Source: JBEKIK01 sp963838495 (lineage in GTDB: Bacteria > Planctomycetota > Planctomycetia > Pirellulales > Thermoguttaceae). From it: 64,000 nucleotides of DNA. Both the position numbers and the translations under genes were made by a program. Where the stretch lies: assembly GCA_963838495.1 (NCBI GenBank), contig CAWIRC010000001.1, positions 1,860,001-1,924,000 on the forward strand. The letters run 5' to 3'. The notes under the pieces are model-generated. The model worked only from the letters and a program-made list of their open reading frames with translations. It was not told the origin of the DNA and did no database searches. Below are positions 62,184 to 64,000 of the stretch, piece after piece (the stretch's first letter is position 1; every line of letters starts with the position of its first letter).

Positions 62184-63893
62184 GTCGCAAGGCCTCCACC
62201 GGATGCAATCGGGCAGCACGCCGGGCAGGCAATATGCTCGCCGCCACCGCTATGGCCACCGCCCCGACAACTATGCACGCCACCGTGCGCGGAACGATGA
62301 TTGTGGGTATTTTATAGAAGTAATAAATCGTGGGATCGAATACCGGTTGGCCGGTGATCTTCCCCAGCAGATCGGCAATTTCGTTGATATAACGCACAAA
62401 AAGCAGCCCGATCAAAAGTCCCAAGCCCGAACCGATCAATCCCAAAAGCAGCCCGTAGGACAGGAATATTCCCATCACGCCGCGGCCCGACGCACCCAGC
62501 GACTTGAGAATCCCGATGTCGCGGGTCTTTTCCACCACGATCATGTAAAAGATGGCCAGGATGCCGAAGCCCGCCACGGCGATGATCAGGAACAAGAGCA
62601 CGTTGAGGATGGCGGTTTCCGTCCACACCGCGGCCAGAAGCGGCCCTTGCTTGTCGCCCAGGTCTCCACCGCGTATTCCTGCCAGGGAAACGCGGCCGCC
62701 AACTTGTCGCGGACCTTCTCGCCATTGGCGCCGGGCTTCAGTTTGATCTGGATGGAGTTGACCAATCCCTGGCCCGTTGTGGGATCGATCATTCCCCGCA
62801 ATTCCTGGAGTTTGCGGATGGGCACAAAGGCGAAACTCGCATCGTATTCGCTCATCTTGCTTTCGTAAAAATCGACGACCGTGAAATTGTCGTATGTAAA
62901 CTTGGGCGGTTGGCCGACGGTTATCGTGGCCAGCGTCACGTCTTCGCCGGGCAGAATACGGAAACGATCTTCAAAACCCGCATTCGGATTTTGCCTGTCC
63001 TTCAGGTACCGCTGGCTGGCCATGGCAAGACCCAGCACTATGCCGGTGTTCTGTTGCGTGGCCATGTCGAACTCCCGGGCCTGGCCCTCGCCGTATCCAG
63101 CAGTGCCGGGCGCCGCGGCGGAATTCGGCAATGGCCCGCGGTAAGCGAAGGGATCCGCCTGGGGGGCATTCGGCCCCGGCATGGGCAACGAACCGGATCC
63201 GAATCCCGCGATGTTCTTGTTGCCATCGCCGCCGAGGGCTTCTTCATAGGCCGTTGCGGATACGCCTATAGAACCGTTCGCGGCAGGAGAATTCCCCGCG
63301 CCGGAGGTCTCGCCCCTTTGCTTTTTGAACATTTCTTCCTGATAGGCCTTGATCCGGGCCACTTCACGGCGATGCGGCCAACCGGCGCCGGCCATTTGCG
63401 GGCGCTCCGGCGCGCCCGGCCCGCCCTGATGATCGCGGACGTCGTAACCGCCGTCGCGAAGAATGAAACTCGGATTCTTGCGGTTTTCCTTGTGTTGCAG
63501 ATACTTGCTGAAATCGCTCACCGCGCTTTTGGTGCTCTCGTCGATCCCTATCAATTGCACGTGCTGCGATATGGGTTGGCCCCCGTAAATGTCCCTGTAT
63601 GAAATCATGGCCGGAATCATCACCATCGGCGTCATGGCCTCGATCCACTCGCCCGCTATGCGGTTGATCTCGCTCATGTGCCACTGGGCGTCGCGCATGC
63701 CGTTTAAATTCCGCGACTCCAAAACCACGTCGGAGAGAATCCCGTGTATCCGGTTCTGCATCTCGGAGGTGAATCCCTGCATCACGCTGTTGACCACGAT
63801 CATCGTGGCCACGCCCAAGGTGACGCTGACGATGGGCACCAAAGCGATGTACCTCGTGCACAAATATCGCCAACATATAAGCAGTTTGTACAT
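62176..63893 (-). CDS. lolC: Lipoprotein-releasing system permease (LolC/E type), one frameshift
   Basis: Inner-membrane permease partner of LolD. N-terminal helix with VTLGVATMIVVNSVMQGF (MacB-PCD type start), a large periplasmic domain, and three C-terminal helices (AILNVLLFLIIAVAGFGILA, GLLLGLIGSGLGLLIGLLF, TVACIVVGAVAIAVAASILP). One base is missing at 62657-62659 (three C where four are needed on the plus strand); restoring it joins VETW to GDKQGPLLAAVWTETA. The corrected length is 572, about 160 more than E. coli LolC, owing to a Gly/Pro/Asn-rich insert around residues 140-300. The gene is otherwise intact. Confidence 0.87.
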
Positions 63894-63929
63894 GAGAGAG
63901 ACCAGAGCTTATAGATCAAAGGAAAGTAG

Positions 63930-63950
63930 CCGGCGGTCAACGACCGCCGG
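63930..63950. repeat. Perfect 9-bp hairpin upstream of lolC
   Basis: CCGGCGGTC-AAC-GACCGCCGG followed by AAAGTTTT. It could terminate a plus-strand transcript or belong to a gene beyond the right edge; only 50 bases follow. Confidence 0.5.
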
Positions 63951-64000
63951 AAAGTTTTCAGGTGCTCATTTCACAGTATTCTTTTTGTTATTTGCCACTT

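Overview
The window looks like a chromosome fragment of a planctomycete (Planctomycetota, probably near Pirellulales). This is inferred from gene content: a planctomycete/verrucomicrobial-type bacterial microcompartment (BMC) operon, two PEP-CTERM surface proteins with autotransporter-type beta repeats, Tat-exported Gfo/Idh oxidoreductases, a DUF1571 protein, a Gly-Pro repeat secreted protein, and many short dyad repeats between genes. No rRNA and no CRISPR array were seen; there is one tRNA (Lys, UUU).

Layout. 1-7.7 kb: the 5' part of dnaK on the minus strand, then a plus-strand housekeeping run pheA, tpiA, secG, yicC, gmk, rpoZ, coaC, coaB. 7.7-13.1 kb: a promoter with a long leader and two tandem PEP-CTERM proteins closed by a strong terminator. 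13.2-19.1 kb: a CNNM/CBS protein, an ADP-ribosylglycohydrolase, an NCS2-like permease, a PAP2 phosphatase and a DUF4160/DUF2442 pair. 19.2-21.2 kb: a PduT-like shell protein with a PduS-like Fe-S flavoprotein. 21.4-31.5 kb: a zinc-ribbon protein, a MITE-like element, an intact IS5-family insertion sequence with target duplication, an OleB-like hydrolase, a QueD homologue, an HD protein, a TMTC-like TPR membrane protein, a leucine-rich repeat protein and a Gfo/Idh protein.

31.6-42.5 kb (minus strand) is the BMC operon: DeoR regulator, PduL, two BMC-H, AckA, BMC-P, CoA-acylating aldehyde dehydrogenase, BMC-P, an RpiB-like protein, BMC-P, class II aldolase, malate/lactate dehydrogenase and an HPr-kinase-like protein. 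Together they fit aldol cleavage of fuculose/rhamnulose-1-phosphate, with lactaldehyde oxidised inside the shell to acyl-CoA, then acyl-phosphate and ATP, and NADH recycled by the dehydrogenase. The PduS/PduT pair 10 kb away could supply a redox link. Nearly every gap between genes of this operon holds a different dyad repeat.

42.6-64 kb: two alpha/beta or metallo hydrolases, DUF1571, a second Gfo/Idh, a glycosyltransferase/YdjC pair, a ThuA-like protein, a two-component pair, tRNA-Lys, a Gly-Pro repeat protein, aat, a single-polypeptide Type IIG restriction-modification enzyme, YqaE (short), DedA, IlvE and a LolCD exporter.

Twelve conserved genes each carry one single-base frameshift, mostly a lost G or C in a short run. 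The even spread and otherwise intact reading frames point to consensus sequencing errors rather than decay; I give these genes as full-length CDS with the break position noted.
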